This document shows, one piece after another, positions 36,686-45,325 of a stretch of DNA of 64,000 nt. Location of the stretch: NCBI RefSeq assembly GCF_000385175.1, contig NZ_ARQJ01000032.1, positions 124,001-188,000 of the forward strand. The letters run 5' to 3'. Position 1 is the stretch's first letter; each line of letters starts with the position of its first letter. The notes below the pieces were generated by a model. That model saw only the letters and a program-made list of their open reading frames with translations. It was not told where the DNA came from and did not search any database. This stretch comes from Salinicoccus albus DSM 19776 (GTDB lineage Bacteria; Bacillota; Bacilli; Staphylococcales; Salinicoccaceae). A program made the position numbers and the translations under genes.

Positions 36686-37340
36686 ATAACTCGTCGCGCT
36701 TTATCTTCTCATATTTTTCACCGGTGATGATGAAATATACATGCTCAGCAATATTTTTAACATGGTCGCCAATCCGTTCAAGATATTTGGCTGACAGCTG
36801 GATCTGTCCTGTGACAAAGACGTCTGATTCTTCAATAATGTCCGAAGTTGTAATCTGGACAAATAAAGAATCTATGTCTTTGTCTCTTGTAATGATCTCC
36901 ATACATAGATTGGTATTCTTTTCTTCATACGCTGTATAAACATCTTCGAGCATGAGAGAGGCGAGTTTCTCCATTGTAGAGAGCCTGAGTATCAATTTTT
37001 CATTGGTAATTCTGACCCTTTTTCTCACTTCCCCGATGTTACTGATGTTATCGCTGATGCGTTCTAAATCATCTGCAATTTTTATACTCGAGATGATCAG
37101 CCTTAAATCAGTCGCTACAGGCTGCTGAGTGGTGATCAAGTTGACCACCTGTGTGTTGATATCAAACTCCATCCGGTTCACATCTTTATCACCGGTGACC
37201 AGTGCTCTGGCAGGTTCTGTACTGTTGTCCGTCAAAACTTCGGAGCAGCCCTGAAGACGTCTGTGACACTCGCGTGCAAGTTCAATGACGTTGTCGTAAA
37301 GAGCATCCATTTCTGCAGCAAATTTTTCCCGATACACCAT
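36684..37340 (-). CDS. phoU: Phosphate signalling complex protein PhoU
   Basis: 218 residues: two three-helix PhoU domains, each with a DxNxxE-like metal motif (ALVTGDKDVNRMEFDI and EIITRDKDIDSLFVQI). Modulates the Pst transporter and Pho signalling. Its ATG shares one base with the pstB stop codon (TAATG). Confidence 0.94.
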   Translation of the reverse strand: MVYREKFAAEMDALYDNVIELARECHRRLQGCSEVLTDNSTEPARALVTGDKDVNRMEFDINTQVVNLITTQQPVATDLRLIISSIKIADDLERISDNISNIGEVRKRVRITNEKLILRLSTMEKLASLMLEDVYTAYEEKNTNLCMEIITRDKDIDSLFVQITTSDIIEESDVFVTGQIQLSAKYLERIGDHVKNIAEHVYFIITGEKYEKIKRDEL

Positions 37341-38203
37341 TAGCCGAATCTTCCCGACACATAGTCTTCCGTTCTTTTATCTTTCGGATTTTCAAAGATG
37401 GCACTGGTATCATCATGTTCGACCACATAGCCTTGATAGAAAAATGCGGTCTTGTCAGAAACACGTGCTGCCTGCTGCATGTTGTGTGTGACGACGACAA
37501 TGCTGTAATCTTTTGAAAGTTGCTGTATAAGATCCTCGATTTTAGTGGTTGAAATTGGATCCAGTGCACTTGTTGGTTCGTCCATCAGAATGACATCCGG
37601 TTCAATTGCCAGTGCACGGGCGATACAGACACGCTGCTGCTGTCCGCCGGACAGACCGTATGCATTCTGGTTCAGCCGGTCTTTCACTTCATCCCAGATC
37701 GCAGCCCCTCGTAAACTTTTTTCTACAATCTGATCGAGAATTTTTTTCTTTTTGATGCCGTGAACTCTTGCGCCGTATGCCACATTATCATAGATTGATT
37801 TTGGGAAAGGGTTCGGGTTTTGAAAAACCATTCCAACTTTTGTTCTCAGTTCCTCAACCGTCATTTTCTTGTCGAATATATTATCACCGCGATAGAGAAT
37901 ATGTCCTTCTGTACGTACGATGGGCACGAGTTCAACCATTCTGTTCAGTGCTTTTATGAATGTGGATTTACCGCAGCCTGACGGACCGATGATTGCAGAA
38001 ATTTCATTTTCACTGAATGTCAGGTTGATGTTTTGCAATGCGTGATTGTCAGCATACCAAAGGTTGAAATCTTTTGCCTGAAAAACAGGCTGACCTGATT
38101 CAATGATGCCCGAAGCATTATCCGCTTGTTTAACTTCTGTCCCTATCTCAGTCCCCATCTCAGTCCCCATATTTTTATCTTCCTTCAATTGTGAATCTGT
38201 CAT
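37340..38203 (-). CDS. pstB: Phosphate ABC transporter ATP-binding protein
   Basis: 287 residues from ATG 38203 (GGAGG 8 bases upstream). Walker [18 protein letters not shown], signature [15 protein letters not shown], Walker [14 protein letters not shown]. The first 45 residues form a family-atypical extension with a [12 protein letters not shown] repeat encoded by 12-bp units; the ABC domain starts near [16 protein letters not shown]. Confidence 0.95.
   Translation of the reverse strand: MTDSQLKEDKNMGTEMGTEIGTEVKQADNASGIIESGQPVFQAKDFNLWYADNHALQNINLTFSENEISAIIGPSGCGKSTFIKALNRMVELVPIVRTEGHILYRGDNIFDKKMTVEELRTKVGMVFQNPNPFPKSIYDNVAYGARVHGIKKKKILDQIVEKSLRGAAIWDEVKDRLNQNAYGLSGGQQQRVCIARALAIEPDVILMDEPTSALDPISTTKIEDLIQQLSKDYSIVVVTHNMQQAARVSDKTAFFYQGYVVEHDDTSAIFENPKDKRTEDYVSGRFG
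38135..38170 (-). repeat. Three 12-bp tandem repeats in pstB
   Basis: Minus-strand units ATGGGGACTGAG (twice, identical) and ATAGGGACAGAA encode [12 protein letters not shown]. The units are in frame, so copy-number changes would only lengthen or shorten the N-terminal extension. Confidence 0.85.
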
Positions 38204-38231
38204 ATTAAAAACCTCCAATTAAATCCGCTTG

Positions 38232-39110
38232 TTAATACCTTTTAGAAAATTTGTTACGTATATAGATTGCCACTGAATTCATCAGGAAAAGTATGATGAG
38301 CAGTATGATAATTCCCGCTGCAGTCAAATACTGGAATTCCTCTTGAGGCATTTTAACCCAGTTATAGATCTGCATAGGCAGTGCCTGGAATGTATCAAGG
38401 GCACTGTTTGGTGTGACAAGCAGTGAGACCGGCACTCCAAGTACGACCAGTGGGGCTGTCTCTCCGATGGCACGCGATAAAGCAAGAATAATTCCTGTGA
38501 TAATGCCTGGGATTGCAGCCGGTAATATAATTCTGGACACTGTCTGCCACTTTGTGGCGCCCATGCCGACAGAAGCTTCGCGCACTGTGCTTGGTACGGA
38601 TCTGATTGCTTCTTGAGAAGAAACGACAATGACAGGCAGGATCATCAAGGATAATGTTAAGCCAGCTGCCAGCACTGAGTTACCTAAAGCCAGCTGTCTG
38701 ACGAAAATTGTCAAACCCAGAAGGCCAAATACCACAGAAGGTACACCGGCAAGATTTGAAATGTTGATTTTGATGAAATCCGTGAGTCTGTTCTCGGGGG
38801 CATATTCTTCAAGGTACATTGCTGTACCGACCGAAAGGATGATTGAAACTGGCGCAGTCACCGCCATCAGCCAGATGGAACCGATAATCGCACCGTATAC
38901 ACCGGCATTTTCAGGTCTGCTTGAGCTGAAACTGGTCAGGAAATCCCAGGTCAGATAGTTCCATCCATCGAGCACCGTATCTACGATTAATGTGACCAGT
39001 ACAACAAGTCCAACCAGAGTACAGAGTAGAAACAGGAACTTCATGATATTGTTACGGATTAACCGGCCGCCCAGTGATTTGGATACTTGGTCTTTATCTA
39101 CCAGCTGCAT
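38232..39110 (-). CDS. pstA: Phosphate ABC transporter permease PstA
   Basis: 292 residues, six membrane helices. Binding-protein-dependent permease loop EASVGMGATKWQTVSRIILPAAIPGIITG near residue 180. Starts two bases after the pstC stop codon and precedes pstB. Confidence 0.94.
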   Translation of the reverse strand: MQLVDKDQVSKSLGGRLIRNNIMKFLFLLCTLVGLVVLVTLIVDTVLDGWNYLTWDFLTSFSSSRPENAGVYGAIIGSIWLMAVTAPVSIILSVGTAMYLEEYAPENRLTDFIKINISNLAGVPSVVFGLLGLTIFVRQLALGNSVLAAGLTLSLMILPVIVVSSQEAIRSVPSTVREASVGMGATKWQTVSRIILPAAIPGIITGIILALSRAIGETAPLVVLGVPVSLLVTPNSALDTFQALPMQIYNWVKMPQEEFQYLTAAGIIILLIILFLMNSVAIYIRNKFSKRY

Positions 39111-39112
39111 AA

Positions 39113-40039
39113 TTAATACTCCTCCTTAAATCTTCTCGTTATCCATTGAGAAATCATGTTCATCACTAGGGTGAAGAGGAACAATGTCATACCTACCGCA
39201 TATAAACTGTAGTACAGATCAGTCCCGTAAGAAGCATCACCTGAGGTCACCTGTACGATAAACCCAGTCATTGTCTGAAGTGATTCCCTTATATCCAGAC
39301 TGGCGTTAGGCGTACTGCCGGCTGCAATGGATACGATCATCGTTTCACCAATTGCCCTGGATATCCCCAAAACAAAAGAAGAAATAATACCGGATGCCGC
39401 TGCCGGTATTATTACCTTGAACACAGTTTCCAGGCGTGTAGCGCCCAGCCCAAGGGAACCTTCTCTCGTAGTGTTCGGTACAGAACTCATCGCATCTTCA
39501 CTCAGGCTGGCAATCATAGGGACGATCATTATACCCACAACGACGCCCGGGCTGATGGCATTATACAGGTTAACCTCCGGAAATATCCCCCGGATCAGAG
39601 GTGTTACAAATGTAATGGCGAATGTTCCATAAACAACCGTGGGTATCCCGGCAAGGATTTCAAGTATCGGTTTAATGGTTCTCCGGGTGCGATCAGTTGC
39701 GTACTCACTCAGGTAGATTGCTGCGCCCAGACCAATGGGTATTGCAACTAATATCGCAATGACAACGATTTTCAAAGTGCCCATGATCAATGAGATGATC
39801 CCCCACGAAGGGTCTGAACTGAACGCGTTCCATTCAGTATCAGTGATGAAATCTATGAATGATACTCTTGTAAAGAATATGAATGTTTCTGAAATTAAAG
39901 TATATAAAATTCCAATAGTAGTAAGAATGGATATACAAGTAATAAGAAAGAGTATTATTGGAATGGATTTTTCAACTATTTTTGTACGTTTATTATTTTT
40001 GTTCTTCTGAACCATCTCTTGAATATTATAATCTGCCAT
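39113..40039 (-). CDS. pstC: Phosphate ABC transporter permease PstC
   Basis: 308 residues, six membrane helices. EAA-type loop EGSLGLGATRLETVFKVIIPAAASGIISS near residue 195. Forms the channel with PstA. GAGGG lies upstream of the ATG; follows pstS by 70 bases. Confidence 0.94.
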   Translation of the reverse strand: MADYNIQEMVQKNKNNKRTKIVEKSIPIILFLITCISILTTIGILYTLISETFIFFTRVSFIDFITDTEWNAFSSDPSWGIISLIMGTLKIVVIAILVAIPIGLGAAIYLSEYATDRTRRTIKPILEILAGIPTVVYGTFAITFVTPLIRGIFPEVNLYNAISPGVVVGIMIVPMIASLSEDAMSSVPNTTREGSLGLGATRLETVFKVIIPAAASGIISSFVLGISRAIGETMIVSIAAGSTPNASLDIRESLQTMTGFIVQVTSGDASYGTDLYYSLYAVGMTLFLFTLVMNMISQWITRRFKEEY

Positions 40040-40109
40040 AATATACCCTCACTTAAAAATACTTTAAAAATGGACGGGGTATGATCCCGCCCATTGATAT
40101 TTAAATCAC

Positions 40110-41093
40110 TTATGGTAATTGATCAATCTGTTCCTGATAGTCTTCTTCCGGCAATGCAACATATCCAGACTCTTCAGTTGCAGCCGCTGCATTTTCTAAA
40201 GTGAATTCCATAAATGTCCTGAATGCTTCATTATTATTCAATGATTCGTTATTCGCATAGACGAACAGCGGACGGGACAGCGGGTAGGAATAATCCTGCA
40301 CTGTTTCGTCAGTCGGTTCTATCGCTTCTTCATTGTCAGGGCCTTGTACAGGCACTGCTTTAAGTGAATCCTGGTTTTCCAGATAGAAACTGTATCCGAA
40401 GAAACCGATGGATGAAGTATCCTGCGTTACAGAACTTACTACCTGGTTGGTATCCTGGATGAGCTGAGCGTCTATATCTTCATCATTCATCACTGTTTCA
40501 ACAAAGAAGTCATGCGTTCCGTGTGATTGATCGGGGCCGTAAGCTGTGATTGGCTCATCCGGGAAATCTTCACGAACGTCGCTCCAGGAATCAGCTTCAC
40601 CGCTGTAGATTGTGTACAGTTCATCGAAAGTCAGGGAATCGACAAAATCATTATCCTGGCTGACAGCAACAGTCAGGCCATCAGTACCTACGAGGAATTC
40701 CGTATAGTCGATGCCATTCTCTTCCAAGAGAGAGACTTCTTCTTCAGAAATTTCACGGGAAGCGTTATTAAAGTGAGTTTCACCTTCTGTAAATCTTTCA
40801 AATCCGCCGCCTGTACCGGAAACACCGATTTCAGCAGCCATGCTATGTTCAGCATTGAATTCTTCGTTGATGATTTCCATGATAGGGAAAACTGTTGATG
40901 AACCGTCGCCGACAATTTCACCGCTTAAGTCACCGGACCCTTCGGATGATTCTCCTTCCGAACCAGCGTCAGCAGATTCGTCAGATGAACCTGAGGCAGA
41001 ATCTTCTTCAGCAGATCCGCCACTACCGCTGCAGGCCGCGAGGATAAACATTAAGCTCATAAGCAGAGCTGCGAGAAACGTACTCTTCTTCAT
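40110..41093 (-). CDS. pstS: Phosphate-binding lipoprotein PstS
   Basis: 327 residues. Signal peptide with lipobox LAAC (Cys21), so surface-anchored. Residues 22-60 are a Ser/Glu/Asp/Gly-rich acidic linker. Phosphate-binding motifs GDGSSTVFPI and VSGTGGGFERFTEG with later QSHGTHDFFVE. Captures phosphate for PstCAB. Downstream of a Pho box array. Confidence 0.94.
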   Translation of the reverse strand: MKKSTFLAALLMSLMFILAACSGSGGSAEEDSASGSSDESADAGSEGESSEGSGDLSGEIVGDGSSTVFPIMEIINEEFNAEHSMAAEIGVSGTGGGFERFTEGETHFNNASREISEEEVSLLEENGIDYTEFLVGTDGLTVAVSQDNDFVDSLTFDELYTIYSGEADSWSDVREDFPDEPITAYGPDQSHGTHDFFVETVMNDEDIDAQLIQDTNQVVSSVTQDTSSIGFFGYSFYLENQDSLKAVPVQGPDNEEAIEPTDETVQDYSYPLSRPLFVYANNESLNNNEAFRTFMEFTLENAAAATEESGYVALPEEDYQEQIDQLP

Positions 41094-41151
41094 TCTTAAA
41101 TTCCTCCAGTAGAATATGTGTTGTGCTTACATGTATATTCTATTAGTTGAA

Positions 41152-41190
41152 TGTAAATATCGAATGAATGCTTTGTAAAGATTATGTAAA
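41152..41190 (-). promoter_or_regulatory. Pho box array (PhoP binding) upstream of pstS
   Basis: On the minus strand TTTACA occurs at 41190-41185, 41179-41174 and 41157-41152, with a degenerate TTCATT at 41168-41163. The four hexamers stand at exact 11-base intervals, the pattern of B. subtilis PhoP TT(A/T/C)ACA direct repeats. A TAGAAT (41142-41137) downstream can serve as -10. Confidence 0.78.
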
Positions 41191-41195
41191 TGCAG

Positions 41196-41221
41196 AAAAA
41201 AACCACCTCAAAGGGTGGTTT
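41196..41221 (-). terminator. Terminator after the pbp gene
   Basis: AAACCACC (41200-41207) and GGTGGTTT (41214-41221) form a stem followed on the minus strand by a run of Ts, directly after the pbp stop codon. Confidence 0.75.
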
Positions 41222-43410
41222 TAATCATAGCTGCCGTAAACGAGCTGCTGATAGAAGTCATTTGTATCATATTGATGGAGCTCGACCGGTTCCGCATCGT
41301 GTTCAACTTCATAATATTTGTTTATAACATCGGCACCCATGTATTGTGTCGGAAAGAACGGCTCGGTACTTGGTGTTGATGGGAAAATTATTGAGAAAGC
41401 CATTTCGGGATCATCATATGGCGCGTACCCTACATAAGTCTGATTCAGTACTGGGTCACCTTCTTTAAACGCTTCTGCTGTACCAGTTTTTCCGGCAGCA
41501 GCAGGTTCAAGATTATGGTATGCATCCCAGCCGGTACCATATAAGTCTCTTTGCTGCTCGTGAGTATTGAAGACATCATAAAAACCTGCCTGAATCTGAT
41601 TTAGCTGTTCATCGCTCAGATTAACATTGTTCAGTACATTGCCATTGTACGACTGCAGCACAGGACCGTTGGCATTGGAATCACTCCCTCTGACTTCGTT
41701 ACCCAAATGAAGCTGGATCCGCTGGCCATCGTTTGCAATCGTTGAAGCGTACTGTGACAGCTGCAGTGCCGAATAAGTATCATACTGCCCAATGGACAGG
41801 TCCAGATAGTTTCCCGGATTATTGGTCAATTCAGGGCTTAAACCTGTCGCTTCATTGGGGAGGTCAATACCTGTTGATACGCCCAGTCCGAATTGACTCA
41901 GGCCGTTTCTCAGTGTCTGGCCTGCATCTGAAATATCATTTGGCAGAGAAATGCCGTCATAATAATCTATACCAGCCATTCTCAGGGCGGTATTAACCAT
42001 ATAGACGTTGGATGAAACCATTAAAGCAGTCTGATCGTTGACGGTGACTGAGTCATCTTGGTTAAAGAACGAGCTAATCGTTCGTTCACCGCTGAATGAC
42101 ATCGGCGCATCGACAATTTCTTCTCCCGTTTCAATCACATCATTCTGGTATCCGGTGGCCACGGTAGCACCTTTGATCGATGAACCTGCAGTATAAGTGG
42201 AGGTAAGCGCACCATGATGATAGTCCACAATTTCCCCTTCCTCGTTGATCTGCTTGCCGACCATGGCCAGAAGATCGCCGTTATTCGGATCCTGTACAGC
42301 CAGAACTACTGTATCAATATGTTCAGGAATAATTGTATAATCGATTTCCCCGGTCTCTTCATTTCTCTGCTGGATCTCCTCTGCCATCTCACGTATTTCT
42401 GTTAAATGGTATTCTGCAACCTCTTCAAGTTCAAGCTGCAACTCCATATCTATAGTCAGGTAGAGATCATCTCCCGATTTCCCGGGCTCTGTCACTTCCT
42501 GATTAATAATCTCACCGGACTTGTCTGTGGAATATTTCACCTCTTCCTTTTCTCCACGGAGGGTGTTTTCATATTGGAATTCGAGGTAGGATTGGCCCAC
42601 CCGGTCATTTCTCGAATAGCCGCGCGACATATAATATTCGACCTGTTCTCTCGGCAATCCTTCTTCTGAGGAGGAGACCTCCCCGAAAATGGTTCTTAAA
42701 GTATCATCATACGGATAGGTTCTTTCCCAATCCATGCCCGTAGTGATGCCATCAAGATTCTCCAAGTTATCGTTCACTCTGGCAAATTCTTCTTCTGAAA
42801 CATCTTCACCTTTGACAGTGACGGGATTCAATTCCGGCGCATTAATCATTTCTACATATATCGCAAGTGTGTTTAAATCCTCATCAGTTAAAATCGAATC
42901 CAGCTGCTCTTCCCCTACTCTGTTATAAAGCTCCTCATTGAACGCTTCCTGAGTGATGTTCCCGTTTTCCAACAGGGTTGATTCCTCACCCATAAGACTT
43001 TCTACTTCTTCAGGGTACTCCCGGGCCAGGTAGTCCTGCTTATCCCTCAGACTGATCGATTCGGTGTCCATATCCAGATAACCGCTCAGGTCTTCGGCTG
43101 CCTCCATGATCTCATTGCTGTTCATATTCCTGTGCCGTGTGAAATAAATGGCCCGTTGTGATTCATTACCGACAAGCAGGTTGCCGTTCCGGTCATATAT
43201 CTCACCGCGGGGGGCACTCTGATTAATTTCGACATATTGCGCATTTTCAACTTGTTCCTGGTATGTATCACCCTGTAAAATCTGCAGATATCCCAACCTG
43301 AGAATAAGCACAAGGCACAGCAGAAATACGGCAATCATTATTATATTTACCCTTGATTTAAGGATCTGCCTGTTTATTGCTTGAAGGCTTTTAATCTTTG
43401 CTCTTTTCAA
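41221..43410 (-). CDS. Class B penicillin-binding protein (PBP3/PbpA-like transpeptidase)
   Basis: 729 residues. One N-terminal membrane segment (about 22-45), dimerisation domain starting SAPRGEIYDRNGN, then the transpeptidase domain: SxxK in AGSSIKGATV, SxN in VSSNVYM, KTG in AAGKTGTAE. Cross-links cell-wall peptidoglycan outside the membrane. The TTG at 43410 (AAAGGA 10 bases upstream) is preferred to a GTG at 43416 with too short spacing. Its position next to sodA matches the staphylococcal pbp3 locus. A palindrome fills its promoter spacer. Confidence 0.92.
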   Translation of the reverse strand: MKRAKIKSLQAINRQILKSRVNIIMIAVFLLCLVLILRLGYLQILQGDTYQEQVENAQYVEINQSAPRGEIYDRNGNLLVGNESQRAIYFTRHRNMNSNEIMEAAEDLSGYLDMDTESISLRDKQDYLAREYPEEVESLMGEESTLLENGNITQEAFNEELYNRVGEEQLDSILTDEDLNTLAIYVEMINAPELNPVTVKGEDVSEEEFARVNDNLENLDGITTGMDWERTYPYDDTLRTIFGEVSSSEEGLPREQVEYYMSRGYSRNDRVGQSYLEFQYENTLRGEKEEVKYSTDKSGEIINQEVTEPGKSGDDLYLTIDMELQLELEEVAEYHLTEIREMAEEIQQRNEETGEIDYTIIPEHIDTVVLAVQDPNNGDLLAMVGKQINEEGEIVDYHHGALTSTYTAGSSIKGATVATGYQNDVIETGEEIVDAPMSFSGERTISSFFNQDDSVTVNDQTALMVSSNVYMVNTALRMAGIDYYDGISLPNDISDAGQTLRNGLSQFGLGVSTGIDLPNEATGLSPELTNNPGNYLDLSIGQYDTYSALQLSQYASTIANDGQRIQLHLGNEVRGSDSNANGPVLQSYNGNVLNNVNLSDEQLNQIQAGFYDVFNTHEQQRDLYGTGWDAYHNLEPAAAGKTGTAEAFKEGDPVLNQTYVGYAPYDDPEMAFSIIFPSTPSTEPFFPTQYMGADVINKYYEVEHDAEPVELHQYDTNDFYQQLVYGSYD

Positions 43411-43472
43411 TACCACTCATTCCTTTATATCTCTCATTCCGTAAAGCTATTCTAGCATAAACTCCTGTAGAT

Positions 43473-43496
43473 ATTATAACAATGATATTCATTGTT
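43473..43496 (-). promoter_or_regulatory. pbp promoter -10 with operator-like palindrome
   Basis: Minus-strand TATAAT (43478-43473) lies about 60 bases upstream of the pbp start. Immediately upstream, AACAATGA-TAT-TCATTGTT (43478-43496 on the plus strand) is a perfect 8-bp inverted repeat filling the spacer between -10 and -35. It does not match the BlaI/MecI, Fur, PerR or Zur consensus. Confidence 0.45.
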
Positions 43497-43532
43497 TAAG
43501 AGAAAAGGAGTGAATATTTATCGATAATGTTT

Positions 43533-43562
43533 TAAAAGACAGATATTTGTAATTATCTGTCT
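43533..43562 (-). terminator. Orphan hairpin downstream of sodA
   Basis: AGACAGATA and TATCTGTCT form a perfect 9-bp stem, followed on the minus strand by TTTTAAAA. No gene ends here; it is about 100 bases beyond the sodA terminator. It could be a second terminator or the 3' end of a small RNA. The rest of 43563-43650 shows nothing else recognisable. Confidence 0.35.
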
Positions 43563-43652
43563 CCAGACTCAATAGAATCTTCTTTATGAAACACTGGCTT
43601 TTTATCATTTCATTAAGGGCAGCGCTTATTTACTTTGATGTACATCGAGAAT

Positions 43653-43695
43653 TTTAAAAAATTAAAGAACGGGACAAATGATTTGTCCCGTTCTT
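43653..43695 (-). terminator. sodA terminator
   Basis: AAGAACGGGACAAAT and ATTTGTCCCGTTCTT (43665-43695) form a 15-bp perfect stem, followed on the minus strand by a T-rich tract. Confidence 0.85.
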
Positions 43696-43705
43696 AATTC
43701 AGAAA

Positions 43706-44308
43706 TTATTTTGCTGCTTTATAAAGTTCGTTTACTTTGTCCCAGTTGACAACGTTCCAGATTGCTTTAAGGTATTCCGGACGTCTGTTTTGATATTTGA
43801 GATAATAAGCATGCTCCCAGACATCTACACCGAACACCGGTTGTTTGCCGTCTGTTACCGGGTTGTCCTGGTTAGGTGTTGAAACAATTTCAAGTTCACC
43901 GTTGTTTACAACAAGCCATGCCCAGCCAGAGCCGAAACGGCCAGCAGCTGCAGTTTCAAATTCTTCTTTGAAAGATTCTACAGAGCCGAATTTGGATTCG
44001 ATGGCATCTTTGATGTCACCTGAAATTTCTTTTGCGTCAGGTGTAAGCATTTCCCAGAATAGAGAGTGGTTCAAGTGGCCGCCGCCATTGTTCCTGACAG
44101 CAGTTTTCTTATCTTCCGGCACTGAATCCAGATTTCTGATGATGTCTTCTACTGACTTGCTTTCAAGGTCTGTACCTTCTACTGCAGCATTTAATTTCGT
44201 TACATAAGTGTTGTGGTGCTTAGAATGGTGGATTTCCATTGTTTCTTTGTCAATGGTTGGTTCCAACGCATCATAAGCGTAAGGTAGTTCTGGTAATTCA
44301 AAAGCCAT
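43706..44308 (-). CDS. sodA: Superoxide dismutase (Mn/Fe family)
   Basis: 200 residues, normal length. Metal ligands: His27 in EIHHSKHH, His in LNHSLFW, and Asp/His in [11 protein letters not shown]. It converts superoxide to peroxide in the cytoplasm. GGGGSGWAW-type sequence appears as [12 protein letters not shown]. Metal preference cannot be fixed by eye. GGAGGGG precedes the ATG. Confidence 0.95.
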   Translation of the reverse strand: MAFELPELPYAYDALEPTIDKETMEIHHSKHHNTYVTKLNAAVEGTDLESKSVEDIIRNLDSVPEDKKTAVRNNGGGHLNHSLFWEMLTPDAKEISGDIKDAIESKFGSVESFKEEFETAAAGRFGSGWAWLVVNNGELEIVSTPNQDNPVTDGKQPVFGVDVWEHAYYLKYQNRRPEYLKAIWNVVNWDKVNELYKAAK

Positions 44309-44345
44309 AGCTAATTCCCCTCCATAATTTAATGATTACATACTA

Positions 44346-44374
44346 AATATATCAATGCAGTGTTAAAATAACAA
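44346..44374 (-). promoter_or_regulatory. sodA promoter
   Basis: Minus-strand TTGTTA (44374-44369), 17-base spacer, TATATT (44351-44346), about 40 bases upstream of the start. Confidence 0.5.
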
Positions 44375-44485
44375 ATGTAATGCTTTACGATGGAGCGAAT
44401 CGGCCATAGGTATGAAATGTGTCCAAAATTTAACTAATGGCCCGGACCTATATTAATTTCACAGGAAAAAGGACAAAATGAAATC

Positions 44486-45229
44486 ATGAAAGAATATATC
44501 AGCTATTTTAAAAGATTGGTTACTTTTGAAAATTATGCATTATTCAGAGCAGCGCATTTCAGGTATTTAATCCTGAATATTTTCATCATTTCACTCCTCA
44601 TTGCTGCACCGAATATCATTACGCTTGTAAATTCGGTGCAGGCAGTTTCCAGCTTATCGGAATTTGATGAAGAAATTCCTGAATTCGAAATATTGGGGGG
44701 TGAATATACTGGCGAGAGTAAGACGGTATCTTTAGGGAACAACGATATATTGTTTACCGATCAGTACACGACTCATGAATCGGAGGAGATCGGAGAAGCG
44801 GTGTTATTCGGATTTTTAAAAAATGGCATTTATATCAAGGATATCCAGGATTCAGGCTTTGACTATTCATATATATCGCAGATTTCCAATGATGAAGATT
44901 TAAAAACTTTCATCGACCGCCAGATTTCAAGTCTATATTTCTATGTAATGGTCTATATTGCGTTTTATGTATCACTCATCATGTTTTTTACAGTAATTTT
45001 AATGACAACCGCAAACTATTTCCCCCACCTGCTATCATTATTGTATAATAAAAAGTCAAGATTCATGAGCTGGTTTAAATTCTCGACATTTGTCACAGTA
45101 TTGATGCTGATTCCGATTGTTGCCATACAGATTTCCACCGGCAGCGCTCTATGGTGGCTGTATTTGTTATCTTTGCCTTTCTATTGGCATTACTTTAAGA
45201 AAATACCACTGGATAAGCGCAAAAGATAA
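44486..45229 (+). CDS. DUF1189 family membrane protein (YqgB-like)
   Basis: 247 residues. Membrane segments at about 27-46, 150-178, 195-215 and 218-235, with an extracytoplasmic domain at about 50-145 between the first two. FRAAHFRYLILNIF near the start and MTTANYFPHLLSLLYNKKSRF are family-like. Function unknown. Divergent from sodA; about 95 bases before ispG. Confidence 0.8.
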   Translation: MKEYISYFKRLVTFENYALFRAAHFRYLILNIFIISLLIAAPNIITLVNSVQAVSSLSEFDEEIPEFEILGGEYTGESKTVSLGNNDILFTDQYTTHESEEIGEAVLFGFLKNGIYIKDIQDSGFDYSYISQISNDEDLKTFIDRQISSLYFYVMVYIAFYVSLIMFFTVILMTTANYFPHLLSLLYNKKSRFMSWFKFSTFVTVLMLIPIVAIQISTGSALWWLYLLSLPFYWHYFKKIPLDKRKR

Positions 45230-45252
45230 GCTGTATGTTTCGAAGCATTACA

Positions 45253-45282
45253 TTTACATTTTGAAAGAATATCTAGTATAAT
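45253..45282 (+). promoter_or_regulatory. ispG promoter
   Basis: TTTACA (45253-45258), 18-base spacer, TATAAT (45277-45282). The -10 covers the ATG at 45281, excluding it as a start codon and supporting 45326. Confidence 0.6.
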
Positions 45283-45325
45283 GACATTTGATTTAGAGTA
45301 TTACTTTATATGGGGAGTTTTGGTT

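Noticed and set aside
38135-38170. Possible CRISPR or intergenic repeat
   Set aside because: Three 12-bp units in frame inside pstB without spacers; a coding slippage repeat.
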